42,013 nt of DNA, taken from an uncultured Erysipelotrichaceae bacterium. GTDB taxonomy: Bacteria; Bacillota_I; Bacilli_A; RFN20; CAG-826. Both the position numbers and the translations under genes were made by a program. Below the pieces are notes generated by a model. The model was not told the origin of the DNA. It saw only the letters and a list, made by a program, of their open reading frames with translations, and did no database searches. Within the stretch, counting starts at the first letter, position 1; each line of letters opens with the position of its first letter. This document shows, in pieces, positions 40,203 through 42,013 of this stretch. Location: the NCBI GenBank assembly GCA_902794835.1, contig CADBIO010000003.1, positions 1 to 42,013 on the forward strand, given 5' to 3'.

Positions 40203-42013
40203 ATGAAAAACAAAGAAAAAGAAGTGATTGTCTCTTCTAAGAAGCCGGCTGCTCCTCAAGAAAAGAAAAAGGAGAAGCCAGTAGCCAAAACAAGCAAAGC
40301 CTCTTCCGAAACAAGGAAAACAGCAGCAAAACAAGTCAAGGCAGAAACGGCAATCAAAGTGGAATCTATGGCAACCTCTTCTAAAAAAGAGGAATCCAAT
40401 CCCACCTATTCGGAAGAAAAAATCAAGGCCAACAATCCCGAATTGATGGAGAAAAATGAAGTGGTGATGGCGCTTCCACCCGAACTAAATGGCAAAAAAT
40501 CGACGGGAGAAAAGAAACATCGCGGTTTGTTTTCCTGGCCAATTTTCAAAGAATCATTGAAATCCAATCGGGTTGGCTTAGCCGTTTGTGCGGGCGGGAA
40601 CGCCTTAATTATGATTATTATCATTGGCATTCTTTCCACGTTGAACGTCAATTCAACCGCGACCGCTTTAACTGACATGTTCAATAATGCTTCTTTGGAA
40701 TCCAACGTGAAAAGCGGTTCGATTTCGGTTTACAGTGCTACCGCTGGTTCAGCAGAGGCTTATGTCCAATACGATGATGGACAAAATCAAATGGAGTCGC
40801 TGGTGACGCAAGCGATTGCTTTAGTTGACGACACCACGCTCAATAGTTCTTTAGGAAGTGCAATTACTGCCTATAAAGCCATTTATCGCTTAACCTCGGG
40901 CGATGAGGCCACAAAAGCATTGACGGCAAAAACCGCCGTCATGCGTCTGGTGGATACCGAATTGAATAACAAGGCCACAATGAGCGAAGACGAGAAGACT
41001 GTGGCTCGCACGATCATCTCTGATTTCTTTGACCTCTATGCGAAAGATCAAACCGCAGAAACCAAAACGTTATTAAAGAAAGTCATTCCCCAAGCGTTCT
41101 CGGAAGTGATTCAACAAAAACAAAACCTTTCTCAAGACGCGACTTCTGCGGTCAAATCCGTTTTTGATACGGCTTTTCAGGAGAATTTTGATCAAAGTGT
41201 CAATCTCGATATCGTGAAAACGAAAGCGGGATTTTCTCTCATTAAATTGTTGGCAAGCGGCGATACCCGCGATTTTGCCGTGAACACAACGACCACTTTA
41301 GAAAATTGGTTCAATTATGGGGCGGCAACAAAGCCAGAAGCAGAACCAACCGATGAAGAAATCGCTGCCTATCGGGCTGCTTATCTTGCGGATGGCACCA
41401 TTCAATCCTCTGCCTTAAGCAGCGAAGTGCAATCATATGTGGTTTCGATGGCGGATTCATTTGCCTATTACGCTTATTTACCTAGTTTTACGGTGAATTA
41501 CATCACCGATGATTTAGGCTACCCCATTACTTATGTTCCGACGGGCGAATATGCAGAAGATGGAACCCCCATTAAAAAAGCCATCGAGGTGAAGTCCTAC
41601 AATCCCGACGTTTATATCAAAGTCCAACCCAAAATGGGAACGGATGCGAATTTGGCTCAAAAAGCCCACAAAGATCTCTTAACTGGGGAAGATTACACCG
41701 ATGCTGAAATTGCGAATGCGAAAAAGCAAGCCAGCGAAGACATCAAAACAGTGCGTTCGTTAGTTAGCGATTTTATGGGTCAATTTCTCACGCGAGACGA
41801 GAAAAATCAAAACGCCTATTACGATGGCAGCGCCATTTTAGACGGAGGCATTCAAGATTATGTGATTGCTTATGTTTCTAAGAATGCCGAAAAGACCTTA
41901 ATCGATGACTTTAACCAAAAACATACGCCGCACATCAGTTCCATCAATGAAATTACGGCCGAAAACAATGCGATGGACGGAGAAACGATGATGATGACGG
42001 TGAAAGGCTACAC
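40203..42013 (+). CDS. ABC permease-like membrane protein (cut by right edge)
   Basis: An ORF that stays open from the ATG at 40203 (behind GGAGG) to the window end, at least 603 residues. The first ~110 residues are a Lys/Glu/Ala/Ser-rich tail (KKKEKPVAKTSKASSETRKT), then a single strong membrane segment near residues 124-146. A large hydrophilic domain of more than 450 residues follows, likely extracytoplasmic. The rest of the membrane part must lie beyond the window. By position it is the permease of the exporter whose two ATPases precede it. The long cytoplasmic tail and large loop are unusual for a simple ABC-2 permease. Confidence 0.72.
   Translation, partial: MKNKEKEVIVSSKKPAAPQEKKKEKPVAKTSKASSETRKTAAKQVKAETAIKVESMATSSKKEESNPTYSEEKIKANNPELMEKNEVVMALPPELNGKKSTGEKKHRGLFSWPIFKESLKSNRVGLAVCAGGNALIMIIIIGILSTLNVNSTATALTDMFNNASLESNVKSGSISVYSATAGSAEAYVQYDDGQNQMESLVTQAIALVDDTTLNSSLGSAITAYKAIYRLTSGDEATKALTAKTAVMRLVDTELNNKATMSEDEKTVARTIISDFFDLYAKDQTAETKTLLKKVIPQAFSEVIQQKQNLSQDATSAVKSVFDTAFQENFDQSVNLDIVKTKAGFSLIKLLASGDTRDFAVNTTTTLENWFNYGAATKPEAEPTDEEIAAYRAAYLADGTIQSSALSSEVQSYVVSMADSFAYYAYLPSFTVNYITDDLGYPITYVPTGEYAEDGTPIKKAIEVKSYNPDVYIKVQPKMGTDANLAQKAHKDLLTGEDYTDAEIANAKKQASEDIKTVRSLVSDFMGQFLTRDEKNQNAYYDGSAILDGGIQDYVIAYVSKNAEKTLIDDFNQKHTPHISSINEITAENNAMDGETMMMTVKGY

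Noticed and set aside
1-42013. Alternative genetic code with TGA as tryptophan
   Set aside because: Several complete conserved genes end in TGA in the expected place (rhaB, mnmG, sufC) and tryptophan is encoded by TGG.

Overview
The window looks like a chromosomal segment of a member of the Bacillota (class Bacilli, gut-type lineages such as Erysipelotrichia or RF39-like groups are plausible). The reasons are the sufC-D-S-U-B order, AGGAGG-type ribosome binding sites, YhaM, RecX, DegV/FakA, a glycolipid synthase, and a moderate-to-low GC content. TGA is used as a stop (for example rhaB, mnmG, sufC), so the genetic code is standard. The exact taxon cannot be fixed from the sequence alone.

Layout. 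1-113: end of an HTH regulator running off the left edge. 191-332: tRNA-Leu and its terminator on the minus strand. 333-690: a non-coding stretch with a truncated tRNA-Leu-like 5' half and a repeated GTCCGCAC octamer. 769-1937: a HAD-like hydrolase with a probable leaderless mRNA, then a flavin reductase-like protein. 2044-4641: a fatty-acid kinase pair (FakB-type DegV protein and FakA). 4736-7488: sugar-nucleotide genes (dehydratase, UDP-GlcNAc 2-epimerase) convergent with a phosphoglycosyl transferase. 7668-13143: carbohydrate catabolism (lactaldehyde reductase, rhamnulose-1-P aldolase, rhamnulokinase, ROK kinase, NagA); no rhamnose isomerase is present. 13227-17874: a SWIM-domain protein overlapping a SNF2-family helicase. 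17940-20518: a flippase-like membrane protein and a GT4 glycosyltransferase, probably for glycolipids. 20538-23050: recX, yhaM and two small membrane proteins. 23110-27614 (minus): a HIT protein and two large tandem lipoproteins, the first with a parvulin-like motif. 28171-35366: the SUF iron-sulfur operon running directly into mnmG and rsmG. 35373-35449: tRNA-Arg.

From 35450 to about 37410 there is a foreign-looking segment. It has two terminator hairpins, three copies of an 11-bp repeat spaced exactly 20 bp, a small basic protein, a DUF2800-type RecB/Cas4-like nuclease and the front part of a Sak4-like ATPase. The Sak4-like ORF changes abruptly into what looks like the last ~50 residues of an S41-family peptidase. 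This suggests a remnant of a prophage or integrative element beside tRNA-Arg, with a deletion or assembly junction at about 37410.

The right end (37615-42013) is a drug-exporter-like locus: a TetR-family regulator divergent from two ABC ATPases and a large permease-like protein that is cut by the window edge.

The most unusual items are the chimeric Sak4/S41 ORF, the 20-bp-period repeat near tRNA-Arg, the tRNA-Leu-derived repeat region, two predicted leaderless starts with extended -10 promoters, the pair of large lipoproteins, and a very short SufD. I found no CRISPR array, transposase or integrase, and no clearly new multi-gene system.
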